This document shows positions 45,033 through 53,570 of a stretch of 64,000 nt of DNA, one piece after another. Where the stretch lies: the NCBI GenBank assembly GCA_934318045.1, contig CAKREY010000002.1:62001-126000 (forward strand), given 5' to 3'. Source of the stretch: Coprococcus_C sp934318045 (GTDB taxonomy: Bacteria > Bacillota > Clostridia > Lachnospirales > Lachnospiraceae). A model generated the notes under the pieces. The model was given only the letters and a program-made list of their open reading frames with translations. It did no database searches and was not told where the DNA came from. Position 1 is the stretch's first letter. Each line of letters starts with the position of its first letter. The position numbers were made by a program, and so were the translations under genes.

Positions 45033-47963
45033 CTATGATTTTCTGTTTGTTCTCTTTTTTCCAATCAGCATTATAACGATTCCGAGTACAGTTGTACATG
45101 CAATCATAATGACTAAAAATACTCTGCTCTCATCTCCAGTCCGGACTTCAGATGGCGACTGTGGCTGCTCCGTTGTTTCAGTACTTGTGCCTTCCACCGT
45201 TGTCGCCTGCGTTGTTTCTGTTATCTCTGTTGTCTCTGTCGTTTCTGTTGTCGGCTCCGGGAAATGAACCGTCTGTGCAAGACTCTTAATATCATGATGC
45301 AGGGCGATTGTCTCATCCGGGTAAGAAGGGTCTGTAACGGTCTCATAAAACACCCAGCTCGTTCCATACAATTCTTTCGTAAACGTAATGTTATACGTGA
45401 CAGAAATCACCATATTTTTCTGTGTTGCCACAAATTCCGCCCGGCCTGTTACCTTTTTCCCATTTTGCTCCAACAACTGCTCATCGGTCTGATTATGCAC
45501 CTCTCCTTCAATTATATAGGTATGTCCGATTTCCAGATTTTCAAAGCAGACTTTATCTTCGCATACGATCGTCTGGTTTTCTTCCGAAAGTGACAGATCA
45601 GACTCTTTGTAGGAAGCACTTGTTGTTATTTTCGGAAATTCATAATTGATAAATGTTCCAAGATCTACAGTCTTCCCATGTTCTTCAATAACCGCAATCT
45701 GTTTTTTTATATTGCGGTATTTGTTTTTATTTGCATCACACCGAAGTTCTTCGATCTCATATGTTCCATACGGTAATGCACCCTGTGTATCATCGATTTT
45801 CGCATTGCCAAACCATACACCACTATCTTTGTCATCTGAATTCGTGTCTTTGGAATGTGCGATATAGGAAGATGCTGTTGAATAATAACCATTTTCATCC
45901 GTCCAGACAATATGGGATTCGCCTTTGGAATCCGTAATCTTGAATTTAACATTTGCAAGAGGTGTTCCATCTTCGGATTTTTTTATGAATGACAAATCTC
46001 CTCTTACCTGTTTTTCTATGACGGACAATACATTATCTGCAGATGTTTCCTGCGAACTTCCCGTCTGTATCTTCTGCGTGTATACGGTCTCATCGAGCAG
46101 ATAGCCGTCTGGTGCTTTTATCTCCTGAAATGTGACTGTACCTGCCGGGAGTACCGGTTCACTATTTTTATTTTTGTAAATCTCATCTCCACTTAGAAAC
46201 CATGTTTTATCATCACTATAATAAATCTGGCCTTTCTCATCCGTACGGAACATCCACACACGCTTTGGCTGGCTGCCGGATGCAGATGGATCTGTTTCCT
46301 GTATCACATCATAATAACAAACTTTATATTCTGCACCCGCAACCGGTGTTCCATCCGTTCCTGCTTTGTAAAGCAAAAACTGTGCATGAAACAGATTCGG
46401 CTCATCCTTCATTGTAACAGTCACTTCTTTTTCATTCTGTATATGAATCCATTGCGGTGTCATATCCAAAAGCATACTACTGTTTGTTTTGGTCTCCCGT
46501 ATCATATACCATCCAAACGGCACCTGCATTGTAGTTGTGCCGACACTGTTTTCATATATACATTCATTGACATTCCCGCTTCCATCCTTTTGCATCCGAA
46601 ATACGCCAACCGGCATTGATTCATTTATCTCCTGGTCAGCACTGACAGAATAAACTGTATACTCAATTCCTTCAAGTGTATAATTGCTGTTTCCTTCAAT
46701 AAATGACTGATACTCCTCTATAACATCTTTTCTAAGTGTGAGATTTCCTTTTTTAGGTACCTCAGGTCCAAGTACTTTTGTGTCATAAAATTCTCCGGTC
46801 TGCGGCAAAGTCATCGGATTTGCAAATCGGTCACGCGGCAATCCATATGTCGTCCGTTTTCCTGCATAAATATGCGTCTCATATATCTTCTCGTCTAATT
46901 GCCATGCACCGGAAATAGGCGGATTAAACTCTTTTATATAATACACGCCCTCATCAAATTGAACAATATCTCCTTGTTCATCCGGTTTTGTCCTTCCATA
47001 TCCGGATACATTATCCCCGGCAAGCATTCCATTTTCTCCGGGTTCGATATTACAATATGCCAGGATATTTCGATTTTGTTCAGCATCCTCCCGTGTGGAA
47101 TAAATCGCATAATTGGCGCCGCCAATATCATATGCCTGCGGATTTGCTTTATAAATATTTTCATCATAATTTTTGCATACACGGATGGTCCCTTTTTTCT
47201 TTTCTTCCTTGTACCGGTATACAATCATCCCCGAACATTTTTTTCTCGTATCAACCGCATTTTTGATATAATAACATGCACACACAGAATCCCACCCGGA
47301 GCTTGTCAGATGCCCAATCAAAGAAGATCCGCCTCCGGCAATACCACAATGTACATAATTATCCAGTTTTTCATTTACAAAACAGACAATATCTCCAGGA
47401 TTTGTATACTGATCAAAAATTGCATCATACTGTGCCTCTGTCTGTTTTTTGGGAAAACATGCCGCATCTGCAAATACACGTTCCCAATTTTCGCTATTCG
47501 ACAGTCCGTTCGAAATCTGTGAAACAAGTGTTGCCCCTGCAACCGGTGCCCTTTTTCCATAATATCCATCTAAGGCTTTCGATACATAAATTGCACACAG
47601 ATTTACCGTGTTCATTCCACTTCCGCGCGGTATCGTCATAGCAGAAGCAATAAATGGATTCGAAAAATCCGGTTCAACCCGGTACCGGTCAGAATTTGCA
47701 TTGAGTATCATCGATTCATCTTCGGACAGATCATCAGAATCATCAATCTTTGAAGTATCTGGCCTGGATTGTTCCGGAACTGCTGTTGTCCACGTTGCGT
47801 CTCCAATCGTAGCAATCTCTTCAAAATGTGCATCATCGTCGGATGCAAATGGCAATATATAGCATTGCATGATCAAAAAAACAATCACACTATATGCAGC
47901 AATACTGCGCAACTGTTTTTTTCCCCGTATCTTCTCTGGGATTTTTTTCGCAAATTTAAACAT
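45033..47963 (-). CDS. NlpC-like/SpaA/VaFE surface protein with VRTGD sorting signal
   Basis: 976 residues from ATG 47963 (GGAGG 9 nt upstream; a TTG two codons earlier is possible). A signal helix is followed by ~170 residues with an NlpC/P60-like pattern (NLCAIYVSKALDGYYG with Cys ~123 and GDIVCFVNEKLDNYVHCGI with His ~205). Then come SpaA-like domains (GNLTLRKDV, GDLSFIKKSEDGTPLANVKF) and a VaFE repeat (VCFENLEIGHTYIIEGEV). A Thr-rich stalk leads to VRTGDE, a membrane helix and KKRTNRKS: a sortase signal with VRTGD for LPxTG. Probably cell-wall linked and isopeptide-stabilised. No sortase is nearby. Confidence 0.85.
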   Translation of the reverse strand: MFKFAKKIPEKIRGKKQLRSIAAYSVIVFLIMQCYILPFASDDDAHFEEIATIGDATWTTAVPEQSRPDTSKIDDSDDLSEDESMILNANSDRYRVEPDFSNPFIASAMTIPRGSGMNTVNLCAIYVSKALDGYYGKRAPVAGATLVSQISNGLSNSENWERVFADAACFPKKQTEAQYDAIFDQYTNPGDIVCFVNEKLDNYVHCGIAGGGSSLIGHLTSSGWDSVCACYYIKNAVDTRKKCSGMIVYRYKEEKKKGTIRVCKNYDENIYKANPQAYDIGGANYAIYSTREDAEQNRNILAYCNIEPGENGMLAGDNVSGYGRTKPDEQGDIVQFDEGVYYIKEFNPPISGAWQLDEKIYETHIYAGKRTTYGLPRDRFANPMTLPQTGEFYDTKVLGPEVPKKGNLTLRKDVIEEYQSFIEGNSNYTLEGIEYTVYSVSADQEINESMPVGVFRMQKDGSGNVNECIYENSVGTTTMQVPFGWYMIRETKTNSSMLLDMTPQWIHIQNEKEVTVTMKDEPNLFHAQFLLYKAGTDGTPVAGAEYKVCYYDVIQETDPSASGSQPKRVWMFRTDEKGQIYYSDDKTWFLSGDEIYKNKNSEPVLPAGTVTFQEIKAPDGYLLDETVYTQKIQTGSSQETSADNVLSVIEKQVRGDLSFIKKSEDGTPLANVKFKITDSKGESHIVWTDENGYYSTASSYIAHSKDTNSDDKDSGVWFGNAKIDDTQGALPYGTYEIEELRCDANKNKYRNIKKQIAVIEEHGKTVDLGTFINYEFPKITTSASYKESDLSLSEENQTIVCEDKVCFENLEIGHTYIIEGEVHNQTDEQLLEQNGKKVTGRAEFVATQKNMVISVTYNITFTKELYGTSWVFYETVTDPSYPDETIALHHDIKSLAQTVHFPEPTTETTETTEITETTQATTVEGTSTETTEQPQSPSEVRTGDESRVFLVIMIACTTVLGIVIMLIGKKRTNRKS

Positions 47964-48066
47964 ATTCAAATTCCTCCATACTCTTCACATATGCAGAAAT
48001 CTGATGGAATTCTTTTCTTTGCATAAATCGCGATTTGAAAATAGATATATAATTTTCTGTTAAAAA

Positions 48067-48094
48067 AAGAGTATGGTAACTGTACCATACTCTT
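48067..48094 (-). terminator. Terminator of the pyrE-small protein operon
   Basis: Perfect 12-bp stem AAGAGTATGGTA/TACCATACTCTT, 4-nt loop, then TTTTTT on the minus strand, ~70 bp after the small membrane protein gene. Confidence 0.9.
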
Positions 48095-48164
48095 AAAAGT
48101 CCTGTCAATTCAATTCCGTAAGTTCACTTATTTTTCACAATCTGTTCGAGGCTCCATGAATCCC

Positions 48165-48314
48165 TTAAAATGTAATATCCTTCTTACCTGTGATCAGGCG
48201 CGCACCATTCACGATCATCGTCACACCTGCACCGACTCCGACAAGAATTGTCACAATTCCAATAACCAGATTGCTGATTCCGATTGCATTGATCTTATGA
48301 TATAACTTCTCCAT
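48165..48314 (-). CDS. 49-residue membrane protein
   Basis: A short ORF with ATG at 48314 and GGGAGG 8 nt upstream. The translation starts MEKLYHKINAIGISNLVIG, has one hydrophobic segment (IGIVTILVGVGAGVTMIVNG) and ends with a basic tail ARLITGKKDITF. It lies 30 bp after pyrE and before a strong terminator, so it is probably the second gene of the pyrE transcript. Good RBS, proper placement and a membrane-type sequence support a real gene. I know similar short one-helix proteins in Lachnospiraceae but not their function. Confidence 0.7.
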   Translation of the reverse strand: MEKLYHKINAIGISNLVIGIVTILVGVGAGVTMIVNGARLITGKKDITF

Positions 48315-48344
48315 GCTTTAGACCTCCCATACTTGCAAATAAAA

Positions 48345-49019
48345 CTATTTTACACCATACTGCTCATAATATGCGTCAATCGCTGCCTTCAAGGTGTCAT
48401 CAATCACGACCTTTCCCTTGTACGGCTTGTTGTACAGATGCTCTACCACCTCTGCCATCGTTACGATTGCAGTCGTCTTTAATCCATAGTTTTCTTCGAT
48501 CTCCATCAGTGCACTCTTCTCGCCCTGTCCACGCTCCATACGGTCAACCGATACAACAAGACCGAGCACATCGACATCGCCCTGCGCCTTCACGATTGGA
48601 AGTGTCTCCTGAATGGATGTGCCTGCAGTTGTTACATCCTCGATGATCACAACCTTGTCACCATCGTTGATCGGACTTCCAAGCAGGATTCCCTTATCCC
48701 CGTGGTCCTTGATTTCCTTACGGTTTGAACAGTAACGGATGTCTGCATCATACTTGTTGGCAATCGCCATTGTTGTAGCTACGGAAAGCGGGATTCCCTT
48801 ATATGCCGGTCCAAACAGCACATCAAAATCAAAGCCGAACTTGTCCTTGATTGCCTCCGCATAATACTCGCCCAGGCGTGACAACTGGGAACCTGTTCTG
48901 TAAAAACCTGTATTTACAAAAAATGGTGTCTTTCTTCCGCTCTTTGTCACGAAATCACCAAACTTCAATACGTTACAATCGATCATAAATTCAATAAACT
49001 GCTCTTTATACTGTTCCAT
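48345..49019 (-). CDS. pyrE: Orotate phosphoribosyltransferase
   Basis: 224 residues from ATG 49019 (AGGAGG 11 nt upstream). The PRPP-binding motif VVIIEDVTTAGTSI and KSGRKTPFF segment identify PyrE, which makes OMP from orotate and PRPP. The frame continues upstream without a stop to another ATG at 49097 that would add 26 residues (MADNESTCVNVVCCCRQPEK), with a poor RBS; this Cys-rich piece is probably untranslated leader. Own promoter; followed by the 49-residue protein. No other pyr genes in the window. Confidence 0.95.
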   Translation of the reverse strand: MEQYKEQFIEFMIDCNVLKFGDFVTKSGRKTPFFVNTGFYRTGSQLSRLGEYYAEAIKDKFGFDFDVLFGPAYKGIPLSVATTMAIANKYDADIRYCSNRKEIKDHGDKGILLGSPINDGDKVVIIEDVTTAGTSIQETLPIVKAQGDVDVLGLVVSVDRMERGQGEKSALMEIEENYGLKTTAIVTMAEVVEHLYNKPYKGKVVIDDTLKAAIDAYYEQYGVK

Positions 49020-49128
49020 GTTGTATAAATCCTCCTGTTTTTCGGGCTGTCGGCAGCAACAAACGACATTCACGCATGTAGATTCATTGTCTGCCATAGT
49101 TTTCTCTATACGCCACATAATCGTATAT

Positions 49129-49157
49129 ATTTTAGCATAGTTACCTGTTTGTTTCAA
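49129..49157 (-). promoter_or_regulatory. Promoter of pyrE
   Basis: TTGAAA-17 bp-TAAAAT on the minus strand; leader of about 100 nt before the chosen ATG. Confidence 0.65.
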
Positions 49158-49209
49158 TCAGTTTTGCGCAATCATAAACGGGGAATTTTCACTTCTATCG
49201 CAGATGTAC

Positions 49210-51333
49210 TCAGCGATTCCGTTCATTCTTCTCGCGTGACTGCAGTACAAGCTCATACACCTTTGGATGGCGTTCTTTCAGATGTGCATCAAGGACATGT
49301 CTGCGCTCCTTGAAACGCTCTGCAAGCTCCGGATGATTCTTTGCAATCCGGTCATGCACCTGTTTTCTGTGTTCCTCAATCTGCATCGCAAGAGTATGCT
49401 CATCCTTACCGGATATATTGACAATCTCCTTCAGGTGTTCCTCCAAGTGTTCCAGCCACTCATCTTCGTCAAGCTCCTCCATATGCGCCCATCGTCCATG
49501 TAGCAGATCCTCGATATCCCCACTTTCTTTTAGATGTGCAATCTGCTTTTCAATCTGACGCTCGATCTGTTTTTCCGCATCAGAGCCGAACGCCCACACA
49601 AACTCCTGCACACGGTTATCTGCACGTTTTCGGGACGCACTGCGATCCTCATTATCCACACCGTCTTCCAGTGGATACGGGCGGTTGATTCCCATATCCT
49701 TCAATGCAATATGGATGGTTCTGCGCACACACCCCTCCTCGATCAGATATCCGAGACCAAGCTTCCTTAACTGTTCGTTCACATCCGAAATATGTTCCGT
49801 CATATAGAACCGGATGCCCTTTTCTTTCAATGACTGATGCAGACGCTTCAGGCAGTCTGCCGCAGTAATATCCAGACTTCCGATTCCGCCCGCATCAAGG
49901 ATCACAGCTTTCGTATCCGGTTTTATATGATCCTCGATATCATTTTTCAGCACCTGCACATTTGCAAAGAACAGATTGCTGCTGAACCGGTAAACAAGCA
50001 CACCGGACAGTGCGTGAATCTGGCTGCTCTCCTTCAAATCCCGGAAATGCTTATGCCCCGGCTGAATCCCAAGAAAGCAGGTGGATGGCTTCGCTGTCCG
50101 GATGATCACCTCCGCAAAGGAAAGCAAAATACCGATTAAAACACCATTGATCGTGCCAAGCAGGAGCACACCCAAAAATGCACCGACAAAGATCATACAT
50201 TCCGTCCGGCTGACCTTCCAGAGCCGTGCCATCAGATCAAACTCCGTCGCCCCAAGCAATGCCGATATCACAATCGCGGTAAGCACCGGAACCGGCAGAT
50301 ACTGGATAAATCCCGTTCCACACAGCAAAAGCACAATCATGGAAAGTCCTGCCACAAGTGAGGTAAGCTGTGTCTTTCCCTGATACTGCTCCCCCATCGC
50401 CGTACGGGATACAGAACCATTGATCGGACAGCACCCGGTAAAGGCTGCAAGAAAATTTCCGATGGAGAATGCAAAGATCTCCTGATTATCATCGATCCGG
50501 TACCCATTTTTCTGTGCAAAATTATTCTCCGCGAGCAACGTCTCCGCCATAATTACAACTGCCACCGACAGGCTGACTGTCACAGCCTCCCGGATTGAGA
50601 CAGCTGAAAAATCCGGTACCTGCCACTGCGGAAGTCCCGTCTCCACCTTCGAGAGTGTCTGGATTCCAAGCTCCCGCACATTTCCAAACCGCGTATAGCA
50701 GGCTCCTGCCACCATCAATACAACTGCCATCGGGAATTTCGGAACCAGTTTTTTCGCCACAAGCAGGATTACAAGTGATGCCACGCCTAAGAGGATGGAT
50801 GGCGCATTCACATGCTTTGCTGTCTGTCCGATATGCTTTGCCAGTTCAAAAAACTCTCCGGTTCCTGCCGTACCGCCAAGGAGCTTCGGCACCTGCATAA
50901 GAATGATCGTCGAGCAGATACCTGTGATAAATCCTCCCATCACCGGAGCCGATATGTAATTGACGAGCTTTCCCGCCTTCAAAAAAGAAAATGCAAGCAG
51001 CCACACTGCGACAAAGAATGTAAGCACCGGTACAACCGCCATGGCTTCTTCACTTCCTGCCTCAACATGCAAGGTTAAAAGTGCGGAACCAATCAAAGCT
51101 GCCGGAGCCGCATCCACACCGAATATGAATTGCGGTGACGTTGATAGAAGCGCGAACGCCAGAATCGGAAACACCGACCCATACAGACCATACACTGCGG
51201 GAAGTCCCGCAATCAGGGCATATCCCATCGAAATCGGAATAGAAACTGCCATGATGATGAGTCCCGCTAAGATATCTTTCCCTATATTCTTTTTATCATA
51301 GTGCCGTAATGTATGCGCCAATGATAGCTTCAT
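49210..51333 (-). CDS. SulP-family anion transporter with STAS domain and long charged tail
   Basis: 707 residues; ATG at 51333 is preferred (CAGGAG 9 nt upstream). The first ~400 residues hold 11-14 helices with the SulP signature ISMGYALIAGLPAVYGLYGSV; residues ~430-560 form a STAS domain (AVILDAGGIGSLDITAAD). The last ~140 residues are highly charged and helical (EKQIERQIEKQIAHLKESG; HLEEHLKEIV), unlike usual SulP proteins. The family moves sulfate, bicarbonate or other anions; substrate not predictable. The neighbour cysK is 15 kb away and gives no link. A small DUF1648 protein gene precedes it by 20 bp. Confidence 0.92.
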   Translation of the reverse strand: MKLSLAHTLRHYDKKNIGKDILAGLIIMAVSIPISMGYALIAGLPAVYGLYGSVFPILAFALLSTSPQFIFGVDAAPAALIGSALLTLHVEAGSEEAMAVVPVLTFFVAVWLLAFSFLKAGKLVNYISAPVMGGFITGICSTIILMQVPKLLGGTAGTGEFFELAKHIGQTAKHVNAPSILLGVASLVILLVAKKLVPKFPMAVVLMVAGACYTRFGNVRELGIQTLSKVETGLPQWQVPDFSAVSIREAVTVSLSVAVVIMAETLLAENNFAQKNGYRIDDNQEIFAFSIGNFLAAFTGCCPINGSVSRTAMGEQYQGKTQLTSLVAGLSMIVLLLCGTGFIQYLPVPVLTAIVISALLGATEFDLMARLWKVSRTECMIFVGAFLGVLLLGTINGVLIGILLSFAEVIIRTAKPSTCFLGIQPGHKHFRDLKESSQIHALSGVLVYRFSSNLFFANVQVLKNDIEDHIKPDTKAVILDAGGIGSLDITAADCLKRLHQSLKEKGIRFYMTEHISDVNEQLRKLGLGYLIEEGCVRRTIHIALKDMGINRPYPLEDGVDNEDRSASRKRADNRVQEFVWAFGSDAEKQIERQIEKQIAHLKESGDIEDLLHGRWAHMEELDEDEWLEHLEEHLKEIVNISGKDEHTLAMQIEEHRKQVHDRIAKNHPELAERFKERRHVLDAHLKERHPKVYELVLQSREKNERNR

Positions 51334-51353
51334 ATGATTCATCTCCTGTTTTC

Positions 51354-51830
51354 CTACCGGTTATGCCGCACACACGCGACAATACACCATATAATAATTC
51401 CAAATAAAACTGCCAGGAATATAAACGTTGCTGCAAGCATGCCATCCATCTTCTGCATATAAGCGGTTATCGTGCTATAGAGCGTAAATACACCAAAACA
51501 AAATTCCATCCCCACCATCATCCAGACAACGTCTCTGTACACACGCACCGCATGTTCCGGTTTTACTTTCACTGGCATGCTCCACAGATCGGGTGGCATA
51601 AAATGTAAAACCAGACTGCTGATGCCACAGCTAATCAGCATAATAATTGGTAAAAACAGAAAGGAATACGGAGATCCATATCCATCTGCATTTCCAGCCG
51701 CGTCAAAATGTGTTGCCACTTCCTTCGGCAGCTTTGCAGACCATATAATCCCGATCACAATCGATGCCCACATCAGAACATAGGCGAGTATCTCAACAAT
51801 CTTCTGCTTGAGTGTAATGTGGTTTTTCAT
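51354..51830 (-). CDS. DUF1648-type membrane protein, 158 aa
   Basis: Four hydrophobic helices; the loop after helix 1 has LPKEVATHFDAAGNADGYG, the mark of DUF1648 (also the first part of SdpI-type immunity proteins). ATG at 51830 follows AAGGAG. Cotranscribed with the SulP gene 20 bp downstream. Function unknown; a role in protecting or sensing the membrane would be inference by family only. Confidence 0.85.
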   Translation of the reverse strand: MKNHITLKQKIVEILAYVLMWASIVIGIIWSAKLPKEVATHFDAAGNADGYGSPYSFLFLPIIMLISCGISSLVLHFMPPDLWSMPVKVKPEHAVRVYRDVVWMMVGMEFCFGVFTLYSTITAYMQKMDGMLAATFIFLAVLFGIIIWCIVACVRHNR

Positions 51831-51847
51831 CTCAATTTCTCCTTACC

Positions 51848-51914
51848 TTGGGGTCGTTGTTTGGGGCATATTGGGGACGTTGTTTTTTTTCCGAAGAGTG
51901 TCCCCTGTCTCATA
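51848..51914 (+). repeat. Hairpin repeat, copy A (with extra partial unit)
   Basis: TTGGGGACGTTGTTTTTTTT followed by CCGAAGAGTGTCCCCTGTCT and CATA (51871-51914): arms GGGGAC/GTCCCC extended by G-T wobbles. A degenerate 5' unit (TTGGGGTCGTTGTTTGGGGC, 51848-51867) precedes it. Same family as copies at 53257, 54348 and 62047. Confidence 0.75.
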
Positions 51915-52112
51915 TCATTTGATATCCAGTTCCGGTGGAACATCAATCTCCTCAGAGACATATTTTCCATCTTTCTTCCGTTGTCTCACGCACTCGGATA
52001 GGAGATATTCGATCTGTCCGTTGACGGATCGAAAGTCATCTTCTGCCCATGCGGCAATATCGGCATACAGTTTTTCCGATAAGCGGAGCGGAATCTGTTT
52101 TTTCGCTGCCAT
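51915..52112 (-). CDS. Arc/ribbon-helix-helix DNA-binding protein, 65 aa
   Basis: MAAKKQIPLRLSEKLYADIA fits the Arc/MetJ beta strand plus first helix (IPLRLSEKLYADIAAWAEDD), followed by SVNGQIEYLLSECVRQR, the second helix. A dimer would bind DNA. The start ATG directly follows the SPFH stop codon (TAG ATG). Family knowledge: SPFH genes in Firmicutes are often paired with a small Arc-like gene. Inference: autoregulator of this operon, whose promoter carries a 16-bp palindrome. Confidence 0.85.
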   Translation of the reverse strand: MAAKKQIPLRLSEKLYADIAAWAEDDFRSVNGQIEYLLSECVRQRKKDGKYVSEEIDVPPELDIK

Positions 52113-53150
52113 CTAGTATAAGCTTCCTGAGTTCACGATTGGCTGTGCATCATGGTTGCCGCACAAAACTACCAAGAGATTTGAAACCATAGCTGCCTTT
52201 CGCTCCTCGTCCAAGTCAACGACCTGTTTTTTATTTAATTCTTCTAATGCCATTTCTACCATTCCAACTGCTCCGTCTACGATCATCTTTCTGGCATCTA
52301 TGATAGCAGATGCCTGCTGCCGCTGCAACATTACAGATGCAATTTCCGGTGCATATGCAAGATATGTAATTCTTGCTTCCACGATCTCAAGGCCTGCCTC
52401 ATTGACCTTGCTCTGGATCTCATCACGGATTCTTCCGGCTACAACCTCTGCCGATCCACGCAGGCTGCCTTCATCGGCTACACCGTCACCGGTTGTGTCA
52501 ACATTCGGTGCGACATCATATGGATAGACACGCACAATATTACGAAGTGCACTATCACACTGCAGGGATAAATATTCCTTATAGTTATCGACATTGAAAA
52601 CCGCCTTTGCTGTATCCATTACACGCCAGATAACTGCAATTCCGATCTCAACCGGGTTACCGAGACAGTCGTTGATTTTCTGTCTGCCATTGCTCAGTGT
52701 CATCGCCTTTAATGAAATCTTCTTTCCTGATGTAGAACCATCGACCGATACAGATGTACCATCCGCAGAGATGGAAAATGCACTCTTCGCTGCTGTCTGC
52801 TGGATATCACCACTCTGTGCAAGCTTCGTTGTCGCTGCCGGATTGATGGCTGTACAAAATGGATTCACGAAGTAAAAACCAGCTTCCCGGATTGTACCAA
52901 CATACTTGCCAAACAACGTCAAAACCAATGCTTCCTGTGGCTTCAACACCCGAAGTCCAATCAGCGGAAACCATCCAAGTGATAACACAACGATGGAAAC
53001 AACCATGAGTACCAGATAGCCTGTTTCTGCGGAATCCTCATACTTTACAGCTCCGAATACAGTGCCTGCAATCGCAATCAGATAAACAAATAAAACAGTC
53101 AGCAGTACTGCCATACCTTTTCGCTTCGTAGTATAAATTTTCTCTTCCAT
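52113..53150 (-). CDS. SPFH/Band 7 domain membrane protein
   Basis: 345 residues from ATG 53150 (GGGAGG 9 nt upstream). Two N-terminal hydrophobic helices (LLTVLFVYLIAIAGTVFGA; LVLMVVSIVVLSLGWFPLI) then an SPFH domain with LVLTLFGKYVGTIREAGFYFVNPF and a helical region (SVMLQRQQASAIIDARK). Family members form membrane microdomain scaffolds (flotillin/stomatin type). Adjacent Arc-like gene and palindromic operator suggest self-control. Immediate neighbours are DUF1648 and a small CxxC protein. Confidence 0.9.
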   Translation of the reverse strand: MEEKIYTTKRKGMAVLLTVLFVYLIAIAGTVFGAVKYEDSAETGYLVLMVVSIVVLSLGWFPLIGLRVLKPQEALVLTLFGKYVGTIREAGFYFVNPFCTAINPAATTKLAQSGDIQQTAAKSAFSISADGTSVSVDGSTSGKKISLKAMTLSNGRQKINDCLGNPVEIGIAVIWRVMDTAKAVFNVDNYKEYLSLQCDSALRNIVRVYPYDVAPNVDTTGDGVADEGSLRGSAEVVAGRIRDEIQSKVNEAGLEIVEARITYLAYAPEIASVMLQRQQASAIIDARKMIVDGAVGMVEMALEELNKKQVVDLDEERKAAMVSNLLVVLCGNHDAQPIVNSGSLY

Positions 53151-53184
53151 AACCAATTCCTCCCTTTGAATCGATGCATGTTTT

Positions 53185-53200
53185 ATTTTGATATCAAAAT
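53185..53200. promoter_or_regulatory. 16-bp perfect palindrome at the SPFH start site
   Basis: ATTTTGATATCAAAAT overlaps the end of the -10 box and the transcription start. A further TTTGAT half-site lies at 53209. Suited to a ribbon-helix-helix repressor such as the protein encoded by this operon. Confidence 0.6.
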
Positions 53201-53227
53201 CATATCACTTTGATTTTTTCTTGTCAA
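53199..53227 (-). promoter_or_regulatory. Promoter of the SPFH-Arc operon
   Basis: TTGACA-17 bp-TATGAT on the minus strand, ~50 bp upstream of the ATG. Confidence 0.8.
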
Positions 53228-53256
53228 GAAAAAATCGGCCCATCTCTGCACCGGTC

Positions 53257-53300
53257 TTGGAGACGTTGTTTTGTCCTGAAGAGTGTCCCCTGTCTCATAT
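53257..53300 (+). repeat. Hairpin repeat, copy B
   Basis: TTGGAGACGTTGTTTTGTCC then TGAAGAGTGTCCCCTGTCTC and ATAT; nearly the same as copy A. One arm carries A for G (GGAGAC). Confidence 0.75.
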
Positions 53301-53312
53301 AGATCTTCTTTC

Positions 53313-53540
53313 TTACATCGGGCATCGGCTCCGCTGTGGCATATCCTCGCCCTTCACATAGCGGGCGTTAAATTCCATATTAATCTCGCGCAGTTCCTTC
53401 TTCCCGTCGATGTAGTCCTGATACATCTCCGCTAAGCCGCTCATACAGCCATCACAGGTTGCCTCAATATTTCCGAGCGATTCTGCTACAATCTGCTCAC
53501 GTTCTTCCCTTGTTGTATCCTTGATCAAATAGCCTGACAT
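53313..53540 (-). CDS. Conserved 75-residue CxxC protein of unknown function
   Basis: MSGYLIKDTTREEREQIVAE begins a soluble helical protein with CDGCMSGLAEMY, a CxxC pair, and a third Cys at the end (RSRCPM). I recall near-identical short proteins in Lachnospiraceae that databases label PurH; length and sequence do not match AICAR transformylase, so I do not use that name. ATG at 53540 follows AAAGGAAGG. It lies 30 bp after truA on the same strand. Confidence 0.8.
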   Translation of the reverse strand: MSGYLIKDTTREEREQIVAESLGNIEATCDGCMSGLAEMYQDYIDGKKELREINMEFNARYVKGEDMPQRSRCPM

Positions 53541-53570
53541 CTCGTATCCTTCCTTTCGTCTTCCTCAATA

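Noticed and set aside
46790..46820. Internal LPQTG as sorting signal in the large surface protein
   Set aside because: No following hydrophobic helix and basic tail; it is inside a folded region.
53313..53540. PurH function
   Set aside because: 75 residues cannot hold the PurH domains and no motif matches.
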